In this document: in pieces, positions 40,524-51,246 of the stretch
Layout: every line of letters starts with the position of its first letter
How positions within the stretch are numbered: the first letter of the stretch is position 1
Assembly: GCA_004322135.1 (NCBI GenBank)
Contig: SCSG01000008.1
Span: 1 to 64,000 of the forward strand
Direction of reading: 5' to 3'
Source of the DNA: Burkholderiaceae bacterium
GTDB taxonomy: Bacteria; Pseudomonadota; Gammaproteobacteria; Burkholderiales; Burkholderiaceae_B
Length of the DNA stretch: 64,000 bases
Translations under genes and position numbers: made by a program
The notes under the pieces: model-generated
Told to the model about the DNA's origin: nothing
Databases searched by the model: none
The model's input: the letters and a program-made list of their open reading frames with translations, nothing else

Positions 40524-41682
40524 TTTTTTCTACCATCTGCGTTCCCGCAAGCTACCCGTATCGGTACAGGAATACCTGACCCTGCTCGAAGCGCTGCAGG
40601 CCCGTGTCATGCCACCCACCATCGACGACTTCTACTACTTTGCGCGCATGATCCTGGTCAAGGATGAAACCCTGTTCGACCGCTACGATCAAGCCTTTGG
40701 CGAGTTCTACCACCAACTCCCCGCTCCGGCTCCCGATAAAGAGATACCGCTGGACTGGCTGATCCAGGAATTCCAGAAACAGCTTAGCCCGGAAGAAAAG
40801 GCCGCCATCGAAAAGCACGGATGGGACAAACTGATGGAGCTCTTCAAGAAAACCCTGGAAGAGCAGAAAGAACGCCACGCCGGAGGCAGCAAATGGGTGG
40901 GCACCGGGGGCAGCTCGGCCTTCGGGCATGGAGGATATCACCCCGAAGGCATACGCGTCGGCGGGCCATCGGCCGGCAACCGCACCGCAATCAAGGTATG
41001 GGAAAAGCGCGAATATCGCGACTACGACGACCAGCAGGAGCTGGGGACCCGCAACTTCAAAATGGCGCTGCGCCGCCTGCGCCATTTTGCGCGTGAAGGC
41101 GCCGACCTGGAACTGGATCTGGGCGATACAATCAGCAGTACCGCACGCAACGCCGGCTATCTCGACCTGAAAATGATGCCGGAGCGCCGCAATACGGTCA
41201 AAGTCCTCATGCTGCTTGACGTGGGTGGCAGCATGGACGACCACATCAAGCGCATCCAGGAACTGTTTTCGGCCGCACGAAGCGAATTCAAATATCTGGA
41301 CGTCTATTACTTTCACAATTGCCCATATGAGTCGCTGTGGCAAAATAACCAACGGCGCTCGACCGAACGCTTCGACACATGGGAAATTCTGCGCAAATAC
41401 AACGAAGACTGGCGCCTGATTCTGGTGGGCGACGCCACCATGAGTCCTTACGAGCTATTACAACCCGGTGGGTCGGTCGAGCACAACAACGCTGAAACCG
41501 GTGCCACCTGGCTGCGGCGCCTGCTTGAAAACTGGCCAAGGTCGATATGGTTGAATCCGGAGCCCGAAGGTTACTGGCCCTATCGCCAGTCCATAGCCAT
41601 AGTAAAAAACATCATGCACGACCGGATGTACGGCATGACAGTCGCCGGTTTGAAACTAGCTGTGGAAAAACTGTCTAAATAA
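40513..41682 (+). CDS. VWA-domain protein (CoxE-like), MoxR partner
   Basis: 389 residues. N-terminal helical part (DFFYHLRSRKLPVSVQEYLTLLEAL), then a Gly-rich stretch (about 120-150) and a von Willebrand A domain. The metal-adhesion (MIDAS) motif reads D-V-G-G-S instead of D-x-S-x-S, as I recall for this family. It acts with the MoxR ATPase encoded upstream, probably in maturing a metalloenzyme not seen in the window. The start overlaps the acetyltransferase end. Confidence 0.88.
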   Translation: MLTDFFYHLRSRKLPVSVQEYLTLLEALQARVMPPTIDDFYYFARMILVKDETLFDRYDQAFGEFYHQLPAPAPDKEIPLDWLIQEFQKQLSPEEKAAIEKHGWDKLMELFKKTLEEQKERHAGGSKWVGTGGSSAFGHGGYHPEGIRVGGPSAGNRTAIKVWEKREYRDYDDQQELGTRNFKMALRRLRHFAREGADLELDLGDTISSTARNAGYLDLKMMPERRNTVKVLMLLDVGGSMDDHIKRIQELFSAARSEFKYLDVYYFHNCPYESLWQNNQRRSTERFDTWEILRKYNEDWRLILVGDATMSPYELLQPGGSVEHNNAETGATWLRRLLENWPRSIWLNPEPEGYWPYRQSIAIVKNIMHDRMYGMTVAGLKLAVEKLSK

Positions 41683-41716
41683 CCCTTTACCCTGCAAACC
41701 TGCCAGGAACATCATC

Positions 41717-44593
41717 ATGCATTTCTCCCCAGTCAGCCTGCCGAAGGCCCTCGGCACGTTATTCCTGTGCGGCTTCATGGCCGCGGCCTGCGCCACCAAC
41801 CTGCCCTCCGGGGTCACGCAAGGCCCGTCCATCGAAGGCACTACGCAATACTCGCTGCAAAACGGGCTCAAGGTGCTGCTTACCCCTGATGACTCCAAAC
41901 CCACCACCATTGTCAACATGACCTATCTGGTGGGGTCCAGGCTGGAGAGCCGCGGTGAGACCGGTATGGCGCATCTGCTGGAACATATGTTGTTTCGCGG
42001 TTCGCCCACCGTACGCGACCCATGGGCCGAATTCTCCAAGCGGGGGCTAAGGGCCAACGGCTCCACCAACGAAGACCGCACAGATTTTTTTGCCAGCTTT
42101 GCTGCAGACCCGCAAACCCTAAAGTGGTATCTGGACTGGCAGGCCGATGCCATGGTCAATTCCCTGATCAGCAGGAAGGATCTGGACTCGGAAATGCCGG
42201 TAGTCCGCAACGAGATGGAAGCTGGCGAGAACAGCCCCTTCAAGATGCTGCTACAAAAAATGCAGGCTGCAGCCTACATGTGGCACGGCTATGGCAAAGC
42301 CACGATCGGGGCCCGCTCGGACGTCGAAAATGTTGACATCAAACAGTTACGGAAGTTCTACCATCTGTATTACCAGCCCGACAATGCCGTGCTCATCGTG
42401 TCGGGTAAATTCGACCCGGCATCCACGCTGGACGTCATCGCCAGCGCCTTTGGAAAAATTCCCAAGCCGCAACGCGCACTGCCTCCCGAATATACGGTAG
42501 AGCCCGTGCAGGATGGCGAACGCAAAGTTGTGGTCCGGCGCCATGGGGGCAACCCCCTGGTCGCGGCGCTATTCCATATTCCGCAAGCAGGCAGCCCCGA
42601 TTACGTCCCGTTTGACCTGGGCGCGGACATTATCAGCGACACTCCCTCAGGTCGCCTGTATCACGCTCTGGTCGAAAAGAAGCTTGCCACGAGCGTTTTT
42701 GGATTCGCGCGCGCCATGAAAGAACCCGGATATGCGCTGTTTGGCGCCCAACTGGATTCGACCATGAATCCGAAAAAGGCGTTGCACGCGCTCAACGCCA
42801 CGTTGGCCGACATAGCAACACAGCCGTTCACCCAGGCCGAACTTGACCGCGTGAAGAGCAAATGGCGCACATCCTGGTCTGAAATCTATGCCGACCCGGT
42901 CAGCCTGACGGGCGCGCTTTCGTCCGCCAGTGCAGCCGGCGACTGGCGCCTGTTCTTCGCCCAGCGCGATCAGATGAAAAAAACAACCCTCGCACAAGTG
43001 CAGAAAGTCGTGCAGGAATACCTCGTGTCCAGCAACCGCAACGATGGCGTTTACATTCCTACCGACAAGCCCGTACGAGCTCCACTGCCAACTCCTGTGG
43101 ATCTGGCCGCCAAACTGGCCAACTACCATGGCAACCCGGCGCCCACCCAGGTTGCGGCCTTTGACCCGACACCAGCCAATATCGATGCCCACACGCTACG
43201 CACGCCACTGGACCTGCCCAATGGCCAAGTACAGCTCGCGCTGCTGCCCAAACCCACGCGCGGCGACCGTGTCGAAGCCACACTCGTCATTCAGTTCAGC
43301 AATGCTGATGGGCTCAAAGGCCAGCGCATCACGTCCGCAGCAGCAGCGCAATTGCTGGACCGTGGCACGACCGACATGTCGCGCCAGGCTATCCAGGACC
43401 GCCTCGATGCGCTGGAAGCCAACCTCAACTTCAGTGGGCAAGCCGGAGTTCTGGTGGCAGGCATGTCCACCACGGGGCAGAACCTGCCCAAGCTGGTGGA
43501 ACTGGCCCTGCACATCGTGCGCAACGCCAACTTCCCCGAGCCAGAGCTGGCCGAGTTCAAGCGACGCGTAAGCGCGTCCATAGAAAGCGCCATGACCAGT
43601 CCGCAGGCCCTGGCGGCACGCGCGCTGGATCGCCACGACAACCCTTGGGCCAAGGATGACGTGCGCTACACGCCCAGCTTCGACGAAGCGCTGAAAGGCG
43701 TCGCGGCGCTCACGCGAGAAGATCTGGTCAAGTTCCACGACAAATTCTATGGGGCGGGGACCATACGCTTTGCCGCGGTCGGCTCCTTTGACCCCAAAGT
43801 CGTAAAGGCTGCGCTAAGCACAGGCCTGAACGGGTGGAAAAAGGCTGCACCGTACACACGCATATCCGATCCGTATCGCCCGGTGCCACCCGAACTATTC
43901 CGCATCAATACCCCCGACAAGGCCAATGCCGTCTACATGGCCACCCTGCCGCTGAAAATACAGGACACGGATCCGCGCTTTGCGGCCCTGTCGGTGGCAA
44001 ATTATCTGCTGGGCGGATCACAGACGTCGCTCTTGTGGAACCGGGTCCGCGTAAAGGATGGGCTCTCGTACACCGTCAGCAGCGACTTTGACGCCTCATC
44101 GTTCGAACCTTCGGCAAGCTGGTCCCTGTACGCCACGTATGCCCCACAAAACCACACCCGGTTGCTGGCCGCCATGAAGGAATCGCTGGCAAACGCCCTG
44201 CAGAACGGATTCACCGACAAGGAAGTAAAGGACGCAGTCGAATCCATGCTGAGGCTGCGTCGGCTGGCACGCACGCACGACGGCGTCCTTGCCTCGGCGT
44301 GGGTCAATTATCTGCAGCTGGGAAGAGACTTTACGTGGTCGCAGCACATTGACGATGCGCTAAGAAAATTGACAGCGGCCGACGTAAACGCTGCACTGCG
44401 CGAAACGCTGAAGCCAGCGATGTTCAGCACAGCCATAGCCGAAGACAGCAGCAAGACCGACGTCCCCGAACACGACAAGGCCGGCACCCCGAACAAGGGC
44501 AAGCCGCCCGCCGTGGACCAAGGCAAGGCCCCCGCCACCGACGGCGTCAGCCCAGGCTCCTCAATCGAAGGTCAGGCTAATGGTACTTCCTGA
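41717..44593 (+). CDS. Two-domain M16 zinc protease, probable lipoprotein
   Basis: 958-residue pitrilysin-family protease. The inverted zinc motif HLLEH is at residues 86-90 in the first half, with the third ligand in the VRNEMEAGENSP segment. The second half has the M16 fold but lacks HxxEH, as is normal for the inactive partner domain. The N-terminus (GTLFLCGFMAAACATN) resembles a signal peptide with a lipobox ending in Cys25. The last 45 residues are a low-complexity Lys/Pro/Gly/Asp tail. It probably degrades periplasmic peptides. Confidence 0.9.
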   Translation: MHFSPVSLPKALGTLFLCGFMAAACATNLPSGVTQGPSIEGTTQYSLQNGLKVLLTPDDSKPTTIVNMTYLVGSRLESRGETGMAHLLEHMLFRGSPTVRDPWAEFSKRGLRANGSTNEDRTDFFASFAADPQTLKWYLDWQADAMVNSLISRKDLDSEMPVVRNEMEAGENSPFKMLLQKMQAAAYMWHGYGKATIGARSDVENVDIKQLRKFYHLYYQPDNAVLIVSGKFDPASTLDVIASAFGKIPKPQRALPPEYTVEPVQDGERKVVVRRHGGNPLVAALFHIPQAGSPDYVPFDLGADIISDTPSGRLYHALVEKKLATSVFGFARAMKEPGYALFGAQLDSTMNPKKALHALNATLADIATQPFTQAELDRVKSKWRTSWSEIYADPVSLTGALSSASAAGDWRLFFAQRDQMKKTTLAQVQKVVQEYLVSSNRNDGVYIPTDKPVRAPLPTPVDLAAKLANYHGNPAPTQVAAFDPTPANIDAHTLRTPLDLPNGQVQLALLPKPTRGDRVEATLVIQFSNADGLKGQRITSAAAAQLLDRGTTDMSRQAIQDRLDALEANLNFSGQAGVLVAGMSTTGQNLPKLVELALHIVRNANFPEPELAEFKRRVSASIESAMTSPQALAARALDRHDNPWAKDDVRYTPSFDEALKGVAALTREDLVKFHDKFYGAGTIRFAAVGSFDPKVVKAALSTGLNGWKKAAPYTRISDPYRPVPPELFRINTPDKANAVYMATLPLKIQDTDPRFAALSVANYLLGGSQTSLLWNRVRVKDGLSYTVSSDFDASSFEPSASWSLYATYAPQNHTRLLAAMKESLANALQNGFTDKEVKDAVESMLRLRRLARTHDGVLASAWVNYLQLGRDFTWSQHIDDALRKLTAADVNAALRETLKPAMFSTAIAEDSSKTDVPEHDKAGTPNKGKPPAVDQGKAPATDGVSPGSSIEGQANGTS

Positions 44594-44787
44594 TTTTCAC
44601 TGAACACCCGGGAAATGCGTCGGCCGGCCCGCGCAACCGGCTCGACGCCGCACAGCGCAGGGGCGGCCGTCGTGCATACGCGCCGTGGTGCTTGGACGGC
44701 GTGGCGCCGCGGCAGCGCGCAGTAAGTCACACCACGCTATGCCACGTCATGCCACGCAGGCCAGCATCAATCGCCGGATCTGGACGA

Positions 44788-45903
44788 TCAGCTAAAGAAA
44801 CTCTTGACGCGATCGGTCCAGGACTCGCTTTTGGGTGAATGCTTTTCGCCCCCCTGGGACAGGGACAGCTCAAACTGGCGCAGAATTTTCTTTTGCTCGT
44901 CGGAAAGGCGCACAGGGGTCTCAACTGAAACGTGGCAGTACAAGTCGCCCGGGTAACTGGAACGCACCCCGCGCACGCCTTTGCCGCGCAATCGGAACGT
45001 CTTGCCGGTTTGTGTGCCTTCCGGAATCGTGATTTCGCCCTTGCCGCTAAGCGTGGGGACTTCCAGTTCGCCACCGAGAGCCGCGGTGGTGAAGGGTATG
45101 GTCAGTTCGCAGTGCAGATCTTCGCCGTCGCGCTGAAAGATACCATGCGGCTTGAGATGAATCTCGACATACAGGTCGCCTGAAGGGCCGCCATTGACGC
45201 CCGGCTCGCCATTACCCGTCGAACGAATACGCATGCCATCGTCAATACCTGCAGGAATCTTGACCTGCAGTGTTTTATTCTTGCGCACGCGCCCCACCCC
45301 GTCGCAGGTCACGCACGGATCGGTGATTTCGCGGCCCGTCCCACGGCAGGTGGGGCAGGTCTGCTGCACGCTGAAAAAACCCTGCTGCATGCGCACAGCT
45401 CCTGTGCCGCCGCAGGTATGGCAGGTTTTGGGCTGTGTGCCGGGCTTGGCGCCCGAGCCATGACACGTGTCGCAATTTTCCCAGCTTGGCACGCGAATTT
45501 CAGTGTTGAAGCCGTTGGCTGCCTGCTCCAGGCTGATTTCCAACGTATATTTGAGATCGGCTCCGCGATAAACCTGCGGGCCGCCGCCACGGCGCCCGCC
45601 CCCGAAGATTTCGCCAAAGATATCGCCAAAGGCATCTGAAAAACCCGCTCCGCCCATCCCTGCGCCAGCGGCATTGGGATCAACCCCGGCATGCCCGTAG
45701 CGATCGTAAGCGGCACGCTTATCTTCGTTGCTGAGCATCTCGTAGGCTTCTTTGGCCTCTTTGAATTTTTCCTCTGCCTCTTTGTTGCCTGGATTCCGAT
45801 CCGGGTGATACTTCATTGCCAGCTTGCGATAGGCCTTTTTAATTTCAGCCTCGGTCGCATTCTTCCCTACACCCAGCACTTCGTAAAAATCGCGTTTTGC
45901 CAT
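44788..45903 (-). CDS. dnaJ: Chaperone DnaJ (Hsp40)
   Basis: 371 residues. J domain with the HPD motif at 33-35, a Gly/Phe-rich linker ([15 protein letters not shown]), four CxxCxGxG zinc repeats ([32 protein letters not shown]) and the C-terminal substrate-binding domain. It stimulates DnaK ATP hydrolysis. It is 105 nt downstream of dnaK with an inverted repeat in the gap, so read-through is likely. Confidence 0.97.
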   Translation of the reverse strand: MAKRDFYEVLGVGKNATEAEIKKAYRKLAMKYHPDRNPGNKEAEEKFKEAKEAYEMLSNEDKRAAYDRYGHAGVDPNAAGAGMGGAGFSDAFGDIFGEIFGGGRRGGGPQVYRGADLKYTLEISLEQAANGFNTEIRVPSWENCDTCHGSGAKPGTQPKTCHTCGGTGAVRMQQGFFSVQQTCPTCRGTGREITDPCVTCDGVGRVRKNKTLQVKIPAGIDDGMRIRSTGNGEPGVNGGPSGDLYVEIHLKPHGIFQRDGEDLHCELTIPFTTAALGGELEVPTLSGKGEITIPEGTQTGKTFRLRGKGVRGVRSSYPGDLYCHVSVETPVRLSDEQKKILRQFELSLSQGGEKHSPKSESWTDRVKSFFS

Positions 45904-45953
45904 GATTTCAATAACGCCGAAGACGTCTTATATTCCGTACACCAAACAAACAC

Positions 45954-45986
45954 GCCCGATCTCCAGTGTGACTCCGGAAATCGGGC
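45954..45986 (-). other. Imperfect hairpin between dnaK and dnaJ
   Basis: GCCCGATCTCC pairs with GGAAATCGGGC (10 of 11 pairs) around a short loop. On the minus strand it lies 23 nt after the dnaK stop, with no T-run on either side. It may reduce or shape read-through into dnaJ or protect the dnaK 3' end. Confidence 0.5.
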
Positions 45987-46008
45987 TCTGAATTACCAGA
46001 ACAAAACC

Positions 46009-47934
46009 TTACTGGTCGCGTTTGACTTCTTTAAAGTCGGCATCGACCACGTTCTCATCTGCCGGTTCGGCAGCAGAGGCCTGAGCGCCCTGCTGAGCCG
46101 CAGCCTGGGCCTGCATATCGGCATACATCTTTTCGCCCATCTTCTGCGAGGCCTCGGACAACGCCTGGATCTTGGCGTCAATGGCTGCCTTGTCACCATC
46201 TTTGACGGTTTCCTCAAGGGACTTGATGGCCGCCTCGATGGCTTCCTTCTCGGAGGCTTCAAGCTTTGCACCATACTCTTCCAGCGACTTGCGGGTGGAG
46301 TGCACCAGCGCATCCGCCTGGTTGCGCGCCAGCGCAAGCTCTGCCACGCGGTGGTCGTCCTCGGCATTGGCCTCGGCGTCCTTGACCATGTGCTCGATCT
46401 CTTCGTCAGTCAGGCCTGAATTGGCCTTGATGGTGATCTTGTTTTCCTTGCCCGTGCCTTTGTCTTTGGCCGAGACGTGCAAGATACCATTGGCGTCGAT
46501 GTCGAACGTGACTTCGATCTGCGGCGTTCCACGCACGGCTGGCGGAATGCCTTCCAGATTGAACTCACCCAACGCCTTGTTGCCTGCCGCGATCTCGCGT
46601 TCGCCCTGAAATACCTTGATCGTCACGGCAGGCTGGTTGTCGTCAGCCGTGGAGAACACCTGCGAGAAACGCGTCGGAATCGTGGTGTTCTTCTGAATCA
46701 TCTTGGTCATGACACCGCCCAGGGTTTCAATACCCAGGGACAACGGCGTGACATCCAGCAACAGCACGTCCTTGCGATCACCGGCCAACACGGAGCCCTG
46801 AATCGCGGCACCAGCGGCAACCGCCTCGTCGGGGTTGACGTCCTTGCGCGGGTCGCGGCCAAAGAATTCCTTGACCTGATCCTGCACCTTGGGCATGCGG
46901 GTCATACCGCCCACGAGAATCACATCGTCGATTTCGGAAACCTTGATGCCGGCGTCCTTGATGGCTGTGCGGCAAGGCTCGATCGTGCGTTCAATAAGGT
47001 CCTCGACCAGCGCTTCGAGCTTGGCACGCGTGATCTTCAGGTTCAAGTGCTTGGGACCTGACGCATCGGCCGTAATGTAGGGCAGGTTAATTTCAGTCTG
47101 CTGGGCCGACGACAATTCGATCTTGGCCTTTTCAGCCGATTCTTTCAGGCGCTGCAAAGCCAGGACATCCTTGGACAGGTCCACACCGCTTTCTTTCTTG
47201 AACTCGGTGATGATGTAGCCAATAATGCGCTGGTCGAAGTCCTCGCCGCCCAGGAACGTATCGCCATTGGTCGAGAGCACTTCAAATTGCTTCTCGCCGT
47301 CAACGTCGGCGATCTCAATGATGGACACGTCGAACGTGCCGCCACCGAGGTCATATACGGCAATCCTGCGATCGCCCTTCTCGGCCTTGTCCATGCCAAA
47401 GGCAAGCGCAGCCGCCGTGGGCTCGTTGATAATACGCTTGACGTCCAGGCCGGCAATACGGCCGGCGTCCTTCGTGGCCTGACGCTGGCTGTCATTGAAA
47501 TAAGCCGGCACAGTTATGACCGCCTCGGTGACTTCTTCACCCAGGTAATCTTCGGCGGTTTTTTTCATTTTGCGCAGCACGTCCGCCGACACCTGCGGAG
47601 GCGCAAGCTTCTTGCCCTGCACCTCGACCCAGGCGTCACCGTTGTCGGCCTTGATGACCTTATAAGGCATCAAATGAAGGTCTTTTTGTACGGCCTGTTC
47701 TTCGAACTTGCGTCCGATAAGGCGCTTGACTGCATAAATGGTATTGGCTGAATTGGTTACAGCCTGGCGCTTTGCCGGGGCGCCAACCAGCACCTCGCCA
47801 TCGGCCAGATAAGCGACGATGGAAGGAGTAGTGCGTGTACCTTCCGAGTTTTCAATGATTTTAACCTTGCCACCCTCCAGAATGGAGACACAACTATTCG
47901 TGGTGCCAAGGTCAATACCGATAATTTTGCTCAT
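46009..47934 (-). CDS. dnaK: Chaperone DnaK (Hsp70)
   Basis: 641 residues. ATPase domain with [44 protein letters not shown] and the LVGGMTRMP motif; substrate-binding domain and C-terminal helical lid ending in an acidic [11 protein letters not shown] tail. Preceded by a near-perfect sigma-32 promoter (47991-48016). Between grpE and dnaJ on the minus strand. Confidence 0.98.
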   Translation of the reverse strand: MSKIIGIDLGTTNSCVSILEGGKVKIIENSEGTRTTPSIVAYLADGEVLVGAPAKRQAVTNSANTIYAVKRLIGRKFEEQAVQKDLHLMPYKVIKADNGDAWVEVQGKKLAPPQVSADVLRKMKKTAEDYLGEEVTEAVITVPAYFNDSQRQATKDAGRIAGLDVKRIINEPTAAALAFGMDKAEKGDRRIAVYDLGGGTFDVSIIEIADVDGEKQFEVLSTNGDTFLGGEDFDQRIIGYIITEFKKESGVDLSKDVLALQRLKESAEKAKIELSSAQQTEINLPYITADASGPKHLNLKITRAKLEALVEDLIERTIEPCRTAIKDAGIKVSEIDDVILVGGMTRMPKVQDQVKEFFGRDPRKDVNPDEAVAAGAAIQGSVLAGDRKDVLLLDVTPLSLGIETLGGVMTKMIQKNTTIPTRFSQVFSTADDNQPAVTIKVFQGEREIAAGNKALGEFNLEGIPPAVRGTPQIEVTFDIDANGILHVSAKDKGTGKENKITIKANSGLTDEEIEHMVKDAEANAEDDHRVAELALARNQADALVHSTRKSLEEYGAKLEASEKEAIEAAIKSLEETVKDGDKAAIDAKIQALSEASQKMGEKMYADMQAQAAAQQGAQASAAEPADENVVDADFKEVKRDQ

Positions 47935-47990
47935 GATCTATAACCTTGAAGAAATTTTTCTGAATAACAACATGACTCGATGCGTAACAA

Positions 47991-48016
47991 ATGGGGCCAA
48001 TCACAATTCTTTCAAG
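47991..48016 (-). promoter_or_regulatory. Sigma-32 heat-shock promoter of dnaK
   Basis: On the minus strand CTTGAAA, a 13-nt spacer and CCCCAT: a perfect match to the RpoH consensus, about 57 nt upstream of the dnaK ATG. Confidence 0.92.
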
Positions 48017-48049
48017 CCCGATTCACCGCTTTTACCCTGCCAGCCAACC

Positions 48050-48697
48050 CTACGCGGTGGCTCGGCCTGACGAAACGGTGACCAACGCGGGGCGCAGCAC
48101 CCGATCGGCAATGGTGTAGCCTTTCTGTAACATTTGAACTACAACACCCTCTGGCAGTTCGGACGGAATGGCCGAAATGGCCTGATGAATGTGCGGATCG
48201 AATTTGTCACCGGTCTGAGGCGCCACTTCTTTAAGCAAATTACGCTCGAACGCGCCACTGAGCTGCTTGAGTGTCGCCTCCACCCCTGCACGCCAGGCCT
48301 CGGGGGTCTGGTCAGCGAGGGCCAGGGCCGCCTCCAGGCTGTCCTTGACGGGAACCAGGCTTTCCGCAAACGATTCCGTGCCGAATTTGCGCGCCTTGGC
48401 GACATCTTCCTGAGCCCGGCGGCGGACATTTTCCACTTCGGCCTTGGCGCGCAGCAATTCCTCGTAATACTGAGCTACTTGCGCTTGGGCGGCTTCCAGC
48501 AGCGTGGCCAGGTCTTCGCCCCCGGGAGCGCCAGAATCATCGGCACCAGGTGTTGAAGAGCCCCGTCCGGGTTCACCGGCACCGGGCGCACTCGCTCCGA
48601 ATCCGCCGATTTCGGGCTCGTTGACTTCGAGACGCTCTGAGGTGTCTGTTTGTTGATTTTCAGGCTTGGAATCAAAGGGTCGATCTGACGACGACAT
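48050..48697 (-). CDS. grpE: Nucleotide exchange factor GrpE
   Basis: 215-residue exchange factor for DnaK. The first 75 residues are polar and disordered, the middle is the long coiled coil ([25 protein letters not shown]), and the C-terminal beta domain carries the [24 protein letters not shown] signature. It precedes dnaK on the same strand with its own sigma-32-like promoter and a GTGGAG site before the ATG. Confidence 0.96.
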   Translation of the reverse strand: MSSSDRPFDSKPENQQTDTSERLEVNEPEIGGFGASAPGAGEPGRGSSTPGADDSGAPGGEDLATLLEAAQAQVAQYYEELLRAKAEVENVRRRAQEDVAKARKFGTESFAESLVPVKDSLEAALALADQTPEAWRAGVEATLKQLSGAFERNLLKEVAPQTGDKFDPHIHQAISAIPSELPEGVVVQMLQKGYTIADRVLRPALVTVSSGRATA

Positions 48698-48737
48698 GGG
48701 GGCTCCACCACAAGATAGTTGCTACGGTCTTACGAAG

Positions 48738-48763
48738 ATAAGGGCAAACGCCCTCATTTCAAG
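48738..48763 (-). promoter_or_regulatory. Sigma-32-like promoter of grpE
   Basis: CTTGAAA (48763-48757), 13-nt spacer, CCTTAT (48743-48738). The -35 is perfect and the -10 deviates at two positions from CCCCAT. It lies 41 nt upstream of the grpE start, close to the end of hemH. Confidence 0.8.
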
Positions 48764-48775
48764 CCCCAAAATGCG

Positions 48776-49825
48776 TCAGGCTGCCCAGTCTGCCATCTGG
48801 CGCCGCACAAACGCCGCCATGCCGCCCGCCCACGACGCGTCGTCATTCAGGCACGGAAGGTAGCGAAACCGCGCACCGCCGCTACTCAGAAAGGCGTCGC
48901 GGCACTGCACCTGGATTTCTTCCAGCGTTTCAAGGCAATCGGCCAAAAATCCGGGACACATGACGTCGACTTCGGTAACACCCTGCCCAGCCCAGGTCTT
49001 CAGGGTTGGCAGGGTGTAGGGTTCCAGCCAGCGCTGCGCCCCAAAGCGGCTTTGAAACGTCACGTATACGAGCCTTCCATCATCGCCCAGGCTTTGACGC
49101 AACGCCTGCGCCGTTTCCATACAATCACGGTGATAGGGGTCGCCCTGTTCGACCGTAACGCGTGGCAAGCCGTGAAAACTGAGCAACAGGCGCTGCGGCT
49201 TACTCTGCTTCTGCCAGAACTGCTGCACGTGGGAAGCCAGCGCACCAATGTAGGCTGGGTCAGTGTTATAGCGCTTGACGAACCGCAATTCCGGCTGATT
49301 GCGCAGGCGCGCGACGCAGGAGGCCACCCCGTCCACTACTGTCCCAGTGGTGCTGGACGCATACTGCGGATACAGGGGCAGCACCAAAATGCGCTCGCAT
49401 CCCTGATCGCGCAACCGAGCCAACGCGCTGGCGATGGAGGGGTTGCCATAGCGCATGCCCGCCTCGACCCGCGCGTCCACGCCCCCCTCCTGCAGCGCTT
49501 TGCCTACCGCCTGTGCCAAAGCCACGCTGTAGACCAGCAGGGGTGAGCCCTCGTCCAGCCAGATTTCCTTGTAACGCGGCACCAGCTTACGCGGACGCAG
49601 AGTGAGTACCGCCCCGCGCAATATGGGCTGCCAAAGCCATGGCGGCAATTCAATCACGCGGCGATCAGAAAGAAACTCGCCAAGATAACGCCGTATGGCG
49701 CCCGCGGTGGGTGTATCAGGCGTTCCGAGATTGACCATCAGTACGCCTATCGGCGCGCCTCCTCGAGCGGGAGGATCGGAATCCAGACTATGCGGATCGG
49801 GTGGCTCAGGTAAAAAACGCGGCAT
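48776..49825 (-). CDS. hemH: Ferrochelatase
   Basis: 349-residue enzyme that inserts ferrous iron into protoporphyrin IX, the last step of haem synthesis. Family segments GVLMVNLGTPDTP at the start, LLSFHGLP with the catalytic His, and CPGFLADCLETLEEI with the conserved Glu near the end are present. Located between hrcA and grpE, as in several betaproteobacteria. The first 20 residues are a Pro/Asp-rich extension, so a later start is possible. Confidence 0.95.
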   Translation of the reverse strand: MPRFLPEPPDPHSLDSDPPARGGAPIGVLMVNLGTPDTPTAGAIRRYLGEFLSDRRVIELPPWLWQPILRGAVLTLRPRKLVPRYKEIWLDEGSPLLVYSVALAQAVGKALQEGGVDARVEAGMRYGNPSIASALARLRDQGCERILVLPLYPQYASSTTGTVVDGVASCVARLRNQPELRFVKRYNTDPAYIGALASHVQQFWQKQSKPQRLLLSFHGLPRVTVEQGDPYHRDCMETAQALRQSLGDDGRLVYVTFQSRFGAQRWLEPYTLPTLKTWAGQGVTEVDVMCPGFLADCLETLEEIQVQCRDAFLSSGGARFRYLPCLNDDASWAGGMAAFVRRQMADWAA

Positions 49826-49973
49826 AAATTCCTGACATGAAATGGAGCGCGAGCCCCGGTGACGGCGAAACGGACGCAGACTGAATTAGAGCAATTGGGG
49901 GCAGGTTCGACAGGGATTCACGATTGGCTCGGAATTGGCCAGGAACAAAGGCCGGAATCGAATGCCGGTCAGT

Positions 49974-50990
49974 TCAAGACTGATTATGGCTAAGTGCATT
50001 GGTCAGCAGCCGCGCAGTAATGTCTACGATGGGAATGACACGCTCGTAAGCCATGCGCGTGGGACCAATGACACCCAGTGTGCCCACTATTTTCCCATTG
50101 GCGTGGTAGGGCGCGGTAACGACCGAGACGTCCTCTACGGGTACCAGCTGTGAATCGCCCCCGATATATATTTGCACACCCTGAGCCCGGCTGGACACGT
50201 CAAGCAGCTGCAGCAGGTCTGTCTTTTTCTCGAACAAGGCAAACATGCGGCGCAAGCGATCCATATCGGACGCGATCTCGGAGACATCGAGCAATTTGCT
50301 TTCACCCGAGATGACCACGGCTTCGTCGGTATCGGAGTTGGCGGTGCCTGCCTCGACAGCAGCCTGCATCAGACGGGAGATGTCGGCCTGCAAGGACGAA
50401 AGCTCGCGCGTGATCGCCACACGCACCTCCGAGAACGACATGCCGGCAAAATGATGATTGAAAAAATTGGCAGCCTCCAGCAATTCCTGTTCGAGATAGT
50501 CGCGCTGCACAAATAGAATACGATTCTGCACATCGCCATTGGGGGTCACGATAATAAGCAACACCCGTTTTTCGGAGAGGCGAATGAATTCAATCTGGCG
50601 AAATACCTGCGCGCGTTTGGGTGCAAGCACCACGCCGGCAAACTGGCTCAGGTTGGACAATAGCGCTGCCGCGGCACTAACGGCACGACTTGGCTCGGCG
50701 GCCGGAAGCATTTCACGGATCTGGTCGGGCTGCAATACCTCGAACCGCTGCACCGCCAGCAGGCGGTCTACGAACATGCGATACCCGCGCGGCGTGGGAA
50801 TGCGGCCAGCCGATGCATGCGGGCTTTGAATAAGCCCGAGTTCCTCCAGGTCGGCCATGACATTGCGTATGGTTGCCGGCGACAGGTCGAACAACTTGGA
50901 CAGCGTGCGCGAGCCGATCGGCTGTCCGTCTGCAATGTAACGTTCTATAAGGGCTCTTAAAAGTGCTTTTGCTCGATCATCCATATGCAT
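49974..50990 (-). CDS. hrcA: Heat-inducible transcription repressor HrcA
   Basis: 338-residue repressor that binds CIRCE elements. N-terminal winged helix ([47 protein letters not shown]), a GAF-like middle domain and C-terminal region. Met1 or Met3 (50984) may start it. No CIRCE element is visible in the window, and the downstream grpE and dnaK have sigma-32 promoters, so its targets (probably groESL) are elsewhere. Confidence 0.95.
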   Translation of the reverse strand: MHMDDRAKALLRALIERYIADGQPIGSRTLSKLFDLSPATIRNVMADLEELGLIQSPHASAGRIPTPRGYRMFVDRLLAVQRFEVLQPDQIREMLPAAEPSRAVSAAAALLSNLSQFAGVVLAPKRAQVFRQIEFIRLSEKRVLLIIVTPNGDVQNRILFVQRDYLEQELLEAANFFNHHFAGMSFSEVRVAITRELSSLQADISRLMQAAVEAGTANSDTDEAVVISGESKLLDVSEIASDMDRLRRMFALFEKKTDLLQLLDVSSRAQGVQIYIGGDSQLVPVEDVSVVTAPYHANGKIVGTLGVIGPTRMAYERVIPIVDITARLLTNALSHNQS

Positions 50991-51246
50991 ATATTACGCA
51001 ATTCGGCCAAACACGGCTCACTTCGGGTGCAACCGCCCTCCCCCGGGGCCAGCCCGACACAAGGGGTTCTACGCACAGCCACAATCCCGCGTAGGAACAT
51101 ATAATCTGACTAATCCAAAGAAACGGCCCAAAAAGCCGGTAAGTGCGCCAAACCCGCTTCCATCTCTTGGCAGCGCCCACAAGCCTTTCCTTACATCAAC
51201 CTGCGGTCGTTCACATTCACTCACATCAAACAAGGTACTTTCTTCA

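Noticed and set aside
44690-44765. Tandem ATGCCACG units near the end of the M16 gene
   Set aside because: Only about two short units; too small to call a repeat array.
48698-51246. CIRCE element for HrcA
   Set aside because: No TTAGCACTC-N9-GAGTGCTAA-like repeat was seen upstream of grpE, dnaK or hrcA.
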